This document shows, one piece after another, positions 30,821 to 42,124 of a stretch of 64,000 nt of DNA. Within the stretch, counting starts at the first letter, position 1; each line of letters opens with the position of its first letter. The translations under genes were made by a program, and so were the position numbers. The stretch spans positions 1 to 64,000 of the forward strand of contig JADNRX010000114.1 of the NCBI GenBank assembly GCA_015501595.1, read 5' to 3'. A model generated the notes under the pieces. That model did not search any database, was not told the origin of the DNA, and saw nothing but the letters and a program-made list of their open reading frames with translations. The stretch comes from Hymenopellis radicata. Taxonomy: Eukaryota > Basidiomycota > Agaricomycetes > Agaricales > Physalacriaceae.

Positions 30821-33272
30821 CTACTGGAACTCCTTCGGGAGGGCATTGTAGATCGGGCACAGGTCGAGATACTCTTGCTTCATGATAAGGGATTTGGGTC
30901 CTTCGCGTTCCTCGCTGGGAGCCTCAGCGAATACTACGGCCAGTCCTGCTTCAAGATGCCAGTCTAAAGGTAATGTTCACAGCATGATCAGACCGGCATT
31001 CAAGACACTCGAAAAAACAATCTCACCGATATGGCAGTGCAAGAACCAAGGTCCGGGGTTGTCAGCGCGGAAACGCAGGATCACGGTCGAGCCTCCAATA
31101 CCAACAACGTCTATGTACGAGGGTGAGCGACAGCGCTAAAGTGTTTCGGACGGGATGCTTACCACGTTGGGGTGGGTTGATATAGTTAGTTGGCCCGTTC
31201 ATACCCTGGACGATGGAGAACGCATGGCCGTGAAGATGGAAAGGGCTACATACTAATCAGTACTGCGTCTGAGAGAAAATAGATGACTTGAATCTCACTG
31301 TGTGTGTCCTGAATATATCGCATTATCAATGAGTGAGAGGCGAAAATGTGAGCCCGAAGAACTTACCACCCGCGGATCCATGGATGACGAGCTCGACCGT
31401 TTCGTTGTAGTTGAGAACGTGGGTGTTCTCGTTAGGACCGAAGTCACCCATTCCCGTAGCATTGTTGGCCATGATGTTCAACAAAGTCGGAAGGTCAGGC
31501 GGAATATAGCTCTCGTCGTTGATAGTCCACTAACAAGGGTTGTTAGTAAAGCCAAATCACCGACTTCTCGCGAATAACTACTAACTATACGAGAACCAGT
31601 TGTGTCGTTGACAGTTTCGGTGAAGTGCAGATCAATAACATGGTCGGCCGGCCCAGAACCGCCAGGCGCCTCGGCATTGAAGAGCGGGACGAGTAAGTGT
31701 TCCTCAAGGTCGTTCTTCTTCAAAGCGACAAGGTCCCGTCCGCCGGTTGGTTCTGCGTCAGGTGCACCTTCATAGTGAAGTACAGACTTGACGTTGTCTC
31801 CATCCACTGATACACCAACAGTAAGCGCTGATATATAATCATAAGCAGACAGACTCACAATTGGCGTTGTCGGAGTCGTGGTGCATTTCCATAGGAGCGT
31901 TGATCCAGTAGTTGTCGATGGGCTGGTTCGCGTTAAGAACGAAGGAGTAGCGCTGGGCGGGGAGGATTTCGAAAGAATCGACAGTCAAAGGCTCGTGACT
32001 GATTCCGTCGACCTAGTAGTCATGTTTCTTAGTACATAGCAGAGCCAGGCCAAAGAAGTATTAACCTCGATGATCGTCAACGAGTGGTCTGCGATCGAAA
32101 AGGTGAATTGGCCGTATCCAGAAATGTTGATGCAGCGGAAACGGTAGCGTTTGCCGGCGACAACGTTGATACGAGACCAGTCAACGTTTGGTCCACCCTA
32201 TCGGGATGCTTAGACTAACGCGCCCAGAAATAACAGTGTCACTCACGACGTATCGCCCTTTGCCATTGATTACTCCGCTGTCGGCAATCTGCTGAGAGTT
32301 AGTCTCAAGACTCGTCGGCAAATATGGCACGTACGGGCTCGTGGAAGGGCTGCTCGTGTAGGTACTTCTCGGAGATACCAATGGACGGCTGGAGATAATT
32401 CAGTTCATGAAGAACGTTGGTTTCAACTACAGAGACGCACCAGATGATACCAGTCAGCCAGGGTTATGACGGTTGACTCATCGTCGACGTCGTAGAGACT
32501 TAAATGAGGGTCCTCGGGATCTACATAGGTCGACACGTCGGCGTGCATCAAGGCAAAAGTAGTTCCAAAGCCTACCGTAAACGACAAGGCCCTGGAAAAT
32601 GAATTCAGTCACTCTGGTTGTCGGGAAAAGTCATGGTAATGCACTGACCCACGAAGTCCGTCGATATACTGCGATGCCAGATGGCTATGGTACCAGAAAG
32701 TACCGGCTTGACCGTTCAACGGAACTGGGGAAGAAGATCAGAGATACATCCCACTTGCCAGAGACAATACCTACTGTCATAGGTATAGGAGTGACCAGGA
32801 GAGATGGGGCACTGATTGACAAATGCCGCTGCGTAAGGTCAGCTTTACAGCACATGAATGTTCAAAAGAGAGTCTCACGTCCATCCTCGGAAGCGGTCCT
32901 CATTTGGAACTAAGGACGCGCGGTAAGTAATTAGGAAATACCGAATCTGTGCCACATACCAAACCGTGCCAGTGGATGGTCAAACTACGCCTGTTGAAAC
33001 TATGAGTGTGATAAAAGAAGGCAGTTGTGACCTCGCCATACCGCATCGTCGGGTCAGTCAAGAGGTTATTCGTGGTAATGTGCAAGACATCGTCCTTGTT
33101 CGCCTGAATCAATGTGCCGGGATAAATACCGTTGACGATAACGGCAGCGCGCTGGAAACCGTCTGGAGCAACGACATCATTGGCTACGTCGAGGACGTAG
33201 TTGACATCGGCGCCCAAGCGAGGAGGCGAGACGAGATGCGAGGAGGACGAAAGCCACAGACAGACTGAACAT
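30821..33272 (-). CDS. Laccase (multicopper oxidase), 16 exons, two one-base frameshifts
   Basis: Secreted blue copper oxidase that oxidises phenols and reduces O2 to water. Exons from 33272 down to 30821; about 551 residues after allowing for the shifts. Signal peptide [20 protein letters not shown]. Copper motifs: L1 IHWHGL (~99-104), L2 [16 protein letters not shown] (~143-158), L3 HPFHLHGH (~449-456), L4 [12 protein letters not shown] (~501-512); Leu at the axial T1 position. Splice phases agree across 13 of 15 introns and include exons of 16 nt (32591-32576) and 10 nt (31308-31299). Frame breaks: one extra base at 33213-33215 between signal peptide and [12 protein letters not shown], and one missing in the 16-nt exon (ALVVY). 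The Cys of the usual QYCDG motif is Ile, and its disulfide partner is also lost. Convergent with the C2H2 gene. Confidence 0.92.
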
Positions 33273-33324
33273 CTTGGAGTGAGAGGAGAAGTGTCCGATG
33301 AAGAGCGAATGACCACCATCAGGC

Positions 33325-33331
33325 TTTTATA
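33325..33331 (-). promoter_or_regulatory. Laccase TATA box
   Basis: TATAAAA on the minus strand, about 53 bases upstream of the ATG at 33272. A clear TATA box at this distance is usual for highly expressed secreted enzymes of basidiomycetes. Confidence 0.65.
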
Positions 33332-34164
33332 CGCGACTTTATGCCTCATCCCTTGCAGCGCCAAGGACATCTGGAGTCGCGAACACCATTATGCGCGCCA
33401 AGGTGAGAGCCACTCAACGCTGAGCGCACAACCAATATGGCTCATCTTCCTATCGAAAGTCGAATGACAGTAACACCAGGTTCTTACTGAATGTCGGTTC
33501 GGCTGTGAGGTAAATTCGCTCACATCGCCGGTTACCGTACAGGGGTTTGTGGAAGTCCGTCTCAACTTCTAGGGGAACAAGGATGGTTTACTTGCTTGAC
33601 GCATGGCCGCAACAGTCGAAAACCCAAACAAACGTCTTGTCAGTTGTCGCAGTGCTCGTCGAGGGCAGTACATGAAGCGAACAGCTCACTGCACAGGAGC
33701 CTCCAATTTCCATGTACGCGATGCGCGCTGGACTTTTTGTCCGGTATATCAGACCTGCAGAAGAAATCGCGAGAATTTTTAACTTTATGGGTCCTATAGG
33801 CAGGTAAATACCTCATGGAAGTTCTTGTCGACAGTTAGGAGAGATGCAGAGCGACCGAGAACCGTACACGGAAATGAAGACGATGGTCGGAAAGAAAGGA
33901 ATATGCGCCATCATTTGTGCCTGGACCTGAATCAACAAGTGCGCCATTAATTGACAACACGACCTAACTCATCAGACGCCGCGTTAGAACTCATTGCAGT
34001 TCGTGATCAGTCTTCGGACTCGCCAGAAACGGTCTGATTCGGGCTAGTGTGTCTAAACGGTACGAACAGTTTGTGGCCCGTTGATGAATGTGACGATTAG
34101 ATACATCAGTAGAATATTAAAAGACTCTGAAACAGATAATCAACTATATACCATCACCACTCTA
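33332..34164. other. Laccase upstream region, no gene seen
   Basis: Only short frames. I did not identify convincing metal- or xenobiotic-response elements by eye. Confidence 0.45.
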
Positions 34165-36175
34165 TCACATCGCAAGGTCATTGACTGCCTGTGAGACAGT
34201 CGTACACATTTCCTTCAACATCTTCCGCAAATCTTCATCCTGTACGGAGAGAAGTAGATTTCGGCCGGCCCACTTATCTGGATGGAAAGACTTTCTGGAG
34301 GTCTTCACCATCTTTTGATATTCCGCCGAGGCATGCGTCTTTTACATATTGGAAGAACCGCTCAACGTCGCGCCAATCGTATTCTCCCTGCGTGATGGCC
34401 GTCTCGAGCTTTAACGGATTTGAAAGAGATGGCCACGGTACGCTCATCACCGTGAGCGGCTGTTCCTCCGAAAACCGAATGTTGGTGAACTCCTCCAAGA
34501 TTGTCTGGAAGCGACTCGATGCCATCTGTCGACTCCATCGGGCCCGTGCGGTAGGTCCCGGCCATATGTCAAAGTCGCGTGCTGAGCATCTGGCCCGCTC
34601 AGCTTCGGTTGCCCGGCGCCACCGATCCTGTCTAAAGGTCTCTTCCTCCCGCGCTCGCTTTTTCCGCTCCATGTCCCTCTTCTCCTTGAGCTTCCGCTCT
34701 GCCTCTGCGTGTCTCAGGCGTTCCGCAGCTGCGGCGCGTTCGGCTTCAGCACGTCTTTTCTCCGCCACCTGTGCTCTCGCCTCCTCAGCTTGTCGCCGCT
34801 TCTCTACTTCTTCCCGCTGCTTTCGCTCATCATCAGCCTTTTTCCGAGCCGCCTCTGCTCGGATGGCTTCAGCCCTCCTGCTCTCCTCTTCCGCTTTCAC
34901 TCTTGCTTCTTCCGCCTTCCTTTGCTTGTCTGCTCCTTCGCGTTGCTTCTGCTCGTTCTCCCTCTGGATCCGTGCCTCCTCAGCCGCCCTGGCCTTCTCA
35001 GCTTTCGCCATCTTTTCCATGTACTTCCTGGTAACTTCTCGCGATGCTTCCTCTTTCTCCTCCTTCTCGACACGCTCTCTCTGCTGTTTGGCGGTCTCCC
35101 ACAGTGGGCGATCGAGTTCCATGCCGAGGATTTTGCAGCGCGATTCCGTCAGCTTCAGGTCACGACGAAGAATGTCGGCCTGTTCTCGCAGATCTGTGAC
35201 CTCGGTGCGTAAAGTGCTTGCCCCAACGTTCGCCTCGTCAAGTTCAGACTTCAAGCGAGTAACCTCCTCCGCAGCGCGGTGGGACTCCTCTTGTGCCACT
35301 GCAAGTCGGTCCGAAACGTCGCTTATCGCATGCTCCAATTCGGTCCCGCGCGCTTCAAGACTGGCTTCCCGTGCAGCCGCAGCATTCAACTTTGCCTGCA
35401 TTTCACGTATTTGACTCTCGTTCACGCGGAGCTGAACCGTGATTTCGATGACTTGGTTCGTGGCGGTTTCTTTCTCGGTACTGAGCTCCCCAAGCCGCAT
35501 CTTCAATACCCCATTTTCCTTCTCCAAATCGCTAACTCTTTTCTCCAGCTCTGCTATTTGTACTCCCGTCGTCCGCTTTGCCTCCTCGCCATGGTCGGCT
35601 TGTGCAATCGCCGCATCGCGTTCCTTCTTCAGTTCACGGACGGTGTTGGCGTACTCGGTATTCATCGCGGTAGAAGTGTCGAGTTGAGCTTGGATGTTGC
35701 CTTTGGAAGCTATCGCAGAGGACAACCGTGCAGACAAATTGATGCTCGACTGCACCAAACCATCGCGTTCAAAACCCAGAGCAGTCAGAGATGACTGTAA
35801 CAACCGAGACTCTTCTTGCATTTGTCGTTCCCTGTCCCCGTTCGCTTTTACAATGGCATCCCTCGCCGCCTGCAAACGCTGCATCTGCATCACAAGGTCC
35901 GCGTTCTTATTGAGCCAGATCCAGAGGATGACGAAGGATACCTTGTTCCTCTTGCTCGATTGGCACATGCCTTCGCCTCGTGCGTCGTAGACGCTGCTGA
36001 TAGCCTGATGGCGAAGTTTCCAAAGCCTGCCTCGGTATAATACTGGCAGGACATTGGAGTATCTGATGGACGGCTCTTTACTCATTGGCAAACCGTACAT
36101 GGACCCATGGGGTTGGCGACGCGTAGAACCATTTATTCCGCTGGATGGTGGTCCTGCAACGACCCAACTTTTCAT
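34165..36175 (-). CDS. Coiled-coil protein with C-terminal HPD (J-like) motif, shorter paralog
   Basis: Open from 36175 to 34274, then continuing one frame over to a stop at 34165 if one extra base near 34325 is allowed. Residues from LNKNADLVMQMQRL onward match the 36350-38967 protein: long heptad-rich coiled coil, the block KLTESRCKILGMELDRPLWE, an Arg/Glu/Ala-rich helix (RRAEAIRAEAARKKADDE), then SARDFDIWPGPT, LMVMSVPWPSL-like FSEEQPLTVMSVPWPSL, YDWRDVERFFQYVK and, after the shift, EYQKMVKTSRKSFHPDKWAG. The first ~100 residues (MKSWVVAGPPSSGING...) have no match in the paralog and may be unrelated sequence recruited after truncation. Lies 174 bp downstream of its paralog on the same strand: a tandem duplication. 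Confidence 0.68.
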
Positions 36176-36349
36176 CGTTTAGCGCTTCCAACTTGCCTAA
36201 CCGAATCGTCGACTTCAATACCATACTACATTTAGCTACTTATATGTACGAAGTTGCTAAATTAACGCAGGTAGCCGACGAGATGAAAGGGAAAGGAAAA
36301 CAGAATCGAGTAAGTACTATAAAGCCGGTCACTATTATCCAAACTGCAC

Positions 36350-38967
36350 TCAGATTGTAATGGCATTGACCGATTGTGAAACACTGGTACCTACTTCCTT
36401 CAACATCTCCCGCGTGCCCTCATCTTGAACCGATACAAGCAGACTTCGGCCAGCCCACTTGTCCGGGTGAAAACAGAGCCTACAAGACTTCACCATCTTC
36501 TGATACTCCCCCAAAGCCATATGCGACTTCGCGTACTGAAAGAACATGTCGACGTCATTCCAACCGTATCGCCCTTGCGTGATGTCCGTTTCCACCGTCG
36601 AGGGTTTATCAAGAGACGGCCATGGCACGCTCATCAGCGTAAGCGGCTGTTTCTCCGAAAACTGGATGGTGGTGAACTCCCCGAGAACCGTATGAAAGCG
36701 ACTCAGCGCTGTGCTTCGACTCCAATGGGTAGGTGGTCCTGGCCATATAGCGAAATCGCGAGCAGAACATCTAGACTGCTCGGAATGTGTAGCCTGACGC
36801 CACCGATTTTGCCTAGAGATCTCTTCCTCTCGAGCTCGCTGCTCTCTCTGTGTCCTCTCCCAGAACGCTCTTTCCGCCTCTACGCGTCTCAAGCGCTCTA
36901 CCTCTGCCGCCCGCCTTCGTCGTATAGCTTCTTCCGTTTGACGTTGCTTTTCGGCGGCTTCTGACTTCCGTCTTTCCTCGGCTTGTCTCTGCTTCTCTAA
37001 TTCCTCTCGTTGTCTTCGTTCAGTCTCTGCCCTTTTCCTAGCCTCCTCGGCTCTGATGGCTTCAGCCCGCCTCCTCTCCGCTTCCGCCTGCACTCTCGCT
37101 TCTTCCGCTTTCCTTTGTTTTTCTGTTTCTTCACGTTGCGTCTGCTCATTCTCCCTCTGAATCCGTGCCTCCTCAGCTGCCCTAGCTCTCTCCGTTTTCA
37201 TCATCTGCTCCATGTATTTCTTGGTAGCCTCCCTCAACGCTTCCTCTTTCTCCTCCTGCTCCACACGCTCCCGCTGCTGCTTCGCAGTTTCCCATAAAGG
37301 ACGGTCCATCTCCATGCCAAGAATCTTGCACCGCGATTCGGTGAGCTTCAGGTCTCGACGGAGAACGTCGGCCTCATCCTTCATATCCGCGATCTCGGCG
37401 CGCAAGTAACTCGACCGTTTGTGCGCTTCGCCAAGTTCGGACTGGAGACAAGCGACGTTTTGGGTAGCGCGGTGCGTGCGCTCTTGCTCCATCGTAAGGC
37501 TTTCGGAAACTTCTCTGAAGCCCGTCTCCAATTCCGTGTTCCGCGCATTCAGGCTCGCTTCCCGAACAGCCGCTGCATCAAGCGCCGCCTTCAGCTCCCC
37601 GACCTCAATCTCCTTGGCCCGCAGCTGCCCCGTAATATCCACGATTCTCTTTGTAGACACCTTGTCTTCAGCACATGACTCGACTAGTCGCATCTTCAGC
37701 AGCCTGTTCTCCTTTTGCAAATTGACCATGGTGTGCTCCATGTCCTCCATCTTTACGACCATCTCTAGCTTCGCCTGCTCGCCGAAACCGACGTCCTTGC
37801 GCAACTTGTCGCGTTCTTCGGTTAGCTGGAGGATGGTGTCCAGGTGCCCGGCTTCTACAGCCACGGACGCATCGAGCTGAACGTCAAGATCGTCATTGAC
37901 GGACAGAGAAGCGGATAATTGAAAGGACAACTCGATGTTGGATTGCACCAAATGTTCCATTTCACGATTCATATCGTCCATAGCCGACTGCAGCAGCCCG
38001 CATTCCCCTTCCAGGCGCAATTCCATATCGTCCTTCTCCATAACCAAACTATCGCGCATTTCTGCTAAGCGGTGCAGCCGCATCACAACTCTAGCATTCT
38101 CATCAGACAGCGCCTGCTTATCCGCACAGAGACCGTTCAGCTGCCGGGAGAGACTCGATATCTCCTTGGCCAATGCCTCTTTGACCAAGGCGGCATTCGA
38201 AACCTCTTGTTCACGCATCCTAAGCGCACGCGAAAGTTCCTTCTGGGAGAGGATCAACTCGTCGCGGGTGGCCTCAGCAATATGGCGTGCGGATTCGGCC
38301 TCCTTGACGCGCTTGAGCAGACGCGAAATGGCGATCATATCGCTCAGGCTGCCATTCTGGCGAGAAATACTGGATAGATCGCGTGATCCGGCATTGCTGG
38401 ACGAAGATGAGGGAGGTGGTGGGAGGGACACGGTGCGTTGAAGCTGGTGGAAGGTTGGGAAAGCGGCAGGTGCGGGCGAAGGTCCAGAGGGATCAAAGGC
38501 GTCGAGAATGTTATCCTTCAGGAAGAGTCAGCGCTTGCTGAAAGGCGACATCATAAAACAGAACATACCAGGTCACTTAGATCGTCCTCTCGCGATTCAA
38601 CAAAGTCGATCCGCTTGCCAACTTGATGAGGTTTAGCGCCGAAACGACTAGATGGCGCTACATCGGCGCAGCTCGACGGATTCCCGATGCCCAATGGGGC
38701 GTATTTCTTTTCCACTGTGTCGTTCTGAAGCAGTCTCTCTGGAAGCAAAACATCAAGAACATATGAAGCAAAAGTATAAAGCGTATACATACCGCACGGC
38801 GATTTCCCGTCGGCTAGTGTGGTAACAAGCATCGATAACGCGAGGTCTTCTTTCATTGGGATCTGCGAGCTGCTGGCTGAATAGAGAGCGCGTTTTGGCT
38901 CGTGACCCAAAGGCGGATAATTCATGTATGCCTGGACTAGCCTCTTTCCGCCTTTCCGCGATGTCAT
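36350..38967 (-). CDS. Coiled-coil protein with C-terminal HPD (J-like) motif
   Basis: Exons 38967-38793, 38738-38569 and 38515-36350; 836 residues, phases consistent. The N-terminal ~160 residues are Ser/Pro-rich and probably disordered (PPPPSSSSS). Residues ~165-690 are almost continuous coiled coil: MIAISRLLKRVKEAESARHI, KLTESRCKILGMEMDRPLWE, then a Glu/Arg/Ala single-helix-like stretch (EAERRRAEAIRAEEARKRAE). The conserved C-terminal domain has SARDFAIWPGPPTHW, LTLMSVPWPSL, GWNDVDMFFQYAK and EYQKMVKSCRLCFHPDKWAG. The HPD tripeptide (~798-800) after a basic helix is the hallmark of J-domains, which stimulate Hsp70 ATPase. I recall mushroom proteins with a similar HPD-x-x-GR tail. Function otherwise unknown. 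Confidence 0.8.
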
Positions 38968-39426
38968 ATCCCGAGCTGCAGCAGGAAAAACATCATCCTA
39001 TCGAATCAACTTCAGTGGCCATGCAGCGGAGAGTACAGAATGCGAACTTTAAGCTTACCTGCTGCGCTGAACCGGAGCATGTCAACGTGCACGCCCAAAT
39101 CCTCTGAGACGCCCGGAACGAACCTGACCTCGTTCAAAACTGCCCCAATCGAACCCCGGTATTCCAGGGTACAAATCGTCCTCGTTACAATAAGTCGCCA
39201 CAATGATCGCAATTTGAATTCTGCAACGTGGTTCTCATGAGTCGGTAGGTCGGTTTTCGTATTTCACGTTGTTGGTTCCGCCGAGGAAAACGTTACGACC
39301 AGCACCACACCATTTCCGCGAGGCATCTCCCAACCCTCTATATAACTCTCCCGTCCGTCCCTGTGAGATCCCAAACCTGAACCAAAGCTGCTCACAACAT
39401 CCAACTCGAGGGCCTTCCATACAACG
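38968..39426. other. Divergent promoter region
   Basis: Between the minus-strand coiled-coil gene and the plus-strand gene at 39427. A tatataac string at 39339 lies about 85 bases before the latter start and may be its TATA box. Confidence 0.4.
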
Positions 39427-40552
39427 ATGCCAATCCTCGAGTCCTTCAAACTCAAGCCATACGACCTCGAGCCCCTATTTGCCATCTGGGTACCCCCGCC
39501 GCCTACATTCACGGGGGCGCAGCCCGTCGACGAATGGCTCACGCAGATCAGGACGGGATGCACCGAGCGCAACGTCCCGCGTGAATACTGGCACAAGGTC
39601 GCACAGCACTACATAGGCCCCAAGGCCAAAAAGCGCCTCGACGAGCTCAAGGCAGTCATGACCAAGGTGCACGGCGCGAAATATCGCTGGAACTGGGACA
39701 AGTATAAGATCGCGATGCGGAACATGGCTGTGCGTCATTTCTAGATTTTGATCTTTGGCGGGGCTAACGGTTGTTACAGGGAATATCGACGAGAAGGCGA
39801 CGGAGACGGTGAGGGTGCATTGCCAACAGATCTGGGTTCTGGTTCCTATCAAGGAAGAACTCCAAGGACGGGGAAGAGATTGTCGAAGAGCCGATTCCGC
39901 TCCCAGAGACGAAGCCGATGCGCCCAAACCAGACGTGCGGTTCTGGCTGAGCCGACAACCATCCCTCTCGAAGACCGACTCGGACGTGTCTACACCACTC
40001 GGCCTCCTCCATCATCCGGTTCCAAATCCTTCGCCGGCTCAGAATTCTTCAAATCCCTCCGAGGCGGATCTACTAGTGACACGAAGGATGTCCAGGCTCA
40101 ACGTCCAACTCCACAGAAGACAAAGTCTGATACAATCGTGGTCACGTCTCCAGCCGTCGCCACGAGGGAGGTGGCCGCACCTGTCCGATCGAATAGCAGT
40201 AAGTCCGCCGTTTACACGTTCCCCCCGCTAAACTAACGCAAGCCTCGAAGATGTGACCACAGTCGCACATGCCCCAATCTGGCTCATCAACGCGTCTAAC
40301 GCGCTCGACTTTTTGAATAACGAGCATCCCAAGGTTATGAGCACGCTAAGCGCGATACTCATCACCGCCGGTACCCTGCCTACGATTCCAGCTGTGGCTG
40401 CTGGCGTAGGCGGGACAGTCCTAGCATCTGGAGCGGTCCATGCAGTGGGCGCGATAGCCGTTGGGATCGGAAGCTGGCTACGAGCATCGCAGGAAGCGAG
40501 CGCAAATAGGCAAGCCGAAAGCGCTGCATCAGGGTCTGCAACCGGGAAGTAG
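39427..40552 (+). CDS. Basidiomycete family protein with glycine/alanine-rich hydrophobic tail (several frameshifts)
   Basis: Exon 1 39427-39729 is intact: MPILESFKLKPYDLEPLFAI, PTFTGAQPVDEWLTQIRTGC, YIGPKAKKRLDELKAVM, YRWNWDKYKIAMRNMA. Exon 2 (from 39780) must be read in more than one frame: NIDEKATETVRV, then EEPIPLPETKPMRPN, then EPTTIPLEDRL and TKSDTIVVTSPAVATREV. Exon 3 (from about 40246) gives TTVAHAPIWLINASNALDFL followed by LITAGTLPTIPAVAAGVGGTVLASGAVHAVGAIAVGIGSW, a Gly-rich hydrophobic segment resembling a glycine-zipper membrane helix pair. I recognise the start, middle and end as one mushroom-specific family of unknown function. At least three one-base breaks (at the exon 2 start and near 39830 and 39930) mean it is either decaying or mis-sequenced. 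Confidence 0.62.
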
Positions 40553-42124
40553 GAGCGACACGAAGACAACATGACAACGATTTGGGTATCGACGAGCTCA
40601 TGACACTTATGGCACTATTACAATATTATTAGTTAACTTAGAGTAAAAAAATTGGTAGCTACACACCTGTACTTGGATCCGTATGTTTGTGAAAAGAAGA
40701 ACGCGAGTCAATAATTTGTGATGGGTGTTGTTGAAGCTCAGTTGAAATTGTGCGCCAGGCGGCTGAACGACTAACGTGAGGTGCGTCCAACCAGGCCAGC
40801 CGATGCCTGGAAGCTAGTAGTCACCTTCGCGGCATGTTAGAATATACGCGTGCGCAGCATACATAACGTGCAGATATAAAGAACAAATCCGTTCAAGGTA
40901 GGAGTATCTGCCACATCGAAGGACCTGAGTTCAAAACATCGATGAGCGAAAGAACCCGTTTGATCAGCCGATACGTACCCAAAACCGACTTTGCTTATCA
41001 GCACCACAGCCTGCAGTGCGTGTGTAACATTCATGACGGCGCGCAGCCAAGAAAGCAGTGGTATAAACCAAGGAGAGTAGTTCGCGTCCTGACAATTTGA
41101 AACTGTCGTGCTGTCGAATCGAAGCCTCCCTGTAACCGAAATGACATCGCCGCATGGCTGTGTGCATACCCCCACCGATGCTGCGAATCCAGCAACCCTG
41201 ACGGGTAGCAGCGTAGTCAGGTGGGTTGTCGCAGTAGCAAGGTTTGTAGGCTGAAGCTAGCAAAGAGACCGAAGGTTCTGTCCCTACAAAGTGTTCCAAT
41301 AAACCAGGCAAAGGTGTGAGAAATGACGAAGAATTAAAATGTTAGACGCCTTCGAAAATTGCTAGTATTTGTCGCGTACATAAAAGAACAGCAAAAGAAT
41401 ACGAGATCCAATGTACACGCATTGCGGGTCCCCAAGATGGACTGGAAATGCGCGTAAATACGACACGTTTTGCATGCACATGCGTTGCTATTGAATTGTC
41501 CGTGGAGGCCGCTGGGCGTCGAGTTAGAAGTACGTGTTACCCCCATGAAGCCTGAGGATATGTCGCAGGATTACGCGTAGCACCTAGAGGGTAATTAAGA
41601 AACATGTAAGACGCCGATTGGCATCGAAAAGAAACACTCACAATTTAAAGCACCTTCAAGTTGCTCTATGCGTTCCGCTTCCTCCCTTTCCGGGAAAACA
41701 TTGGAAGCCAAAATGACCGGGAGCTCAGTCGAGTCACGTAGAGGAGATGCCGTCGTGATCAACTATCACGGCGAAGGACATTTCTGGCCGTGCTGCAACT
41801 TTTAGTATCTCGCGAAACATATGAAGAACATACTACAATTAAATGCGGGTCCTGCCTAGTCAGCTCAAGGCCTCAGAAACTGACGGTGTGTAACAGGCAG
41901 ATTTTCGACTTGCCTCTTTTCTATGGAGGTCAAACTAGCCAAAGCAAAAAATGAGATGGTGGTGGTAATTGGCCAAAAGGTCTATGGGACACGTGATTCG
42001 GCCGCACCGATTCATCCCGGTGGATCTAATCTTATCGCGTTCTGTCTTTGACCATCATTCTGCACAGTGCGTGTCATTCTGTCCCTCTCTTTGTGCTCTA
42101 CTTATTTTTATGAAAGATAGCAAA
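40553..42124. other. Gene-poor stretch
   Basis: No recognisable gene on either strand. Short minus frames at 40837-41311 and 41334-41546 have no motif. Confidence 0.45.

Noticed and set aside
34191..35414. 407-codon plus-strand Ser/Arg/Phe-rich ORF, and a similar frame at 37935-38441
   Set aside because: Exact antisense of the coiled-coil genes; Ser/Phe/Arg richness is the mirror of Glu/Lys/Ala codons.
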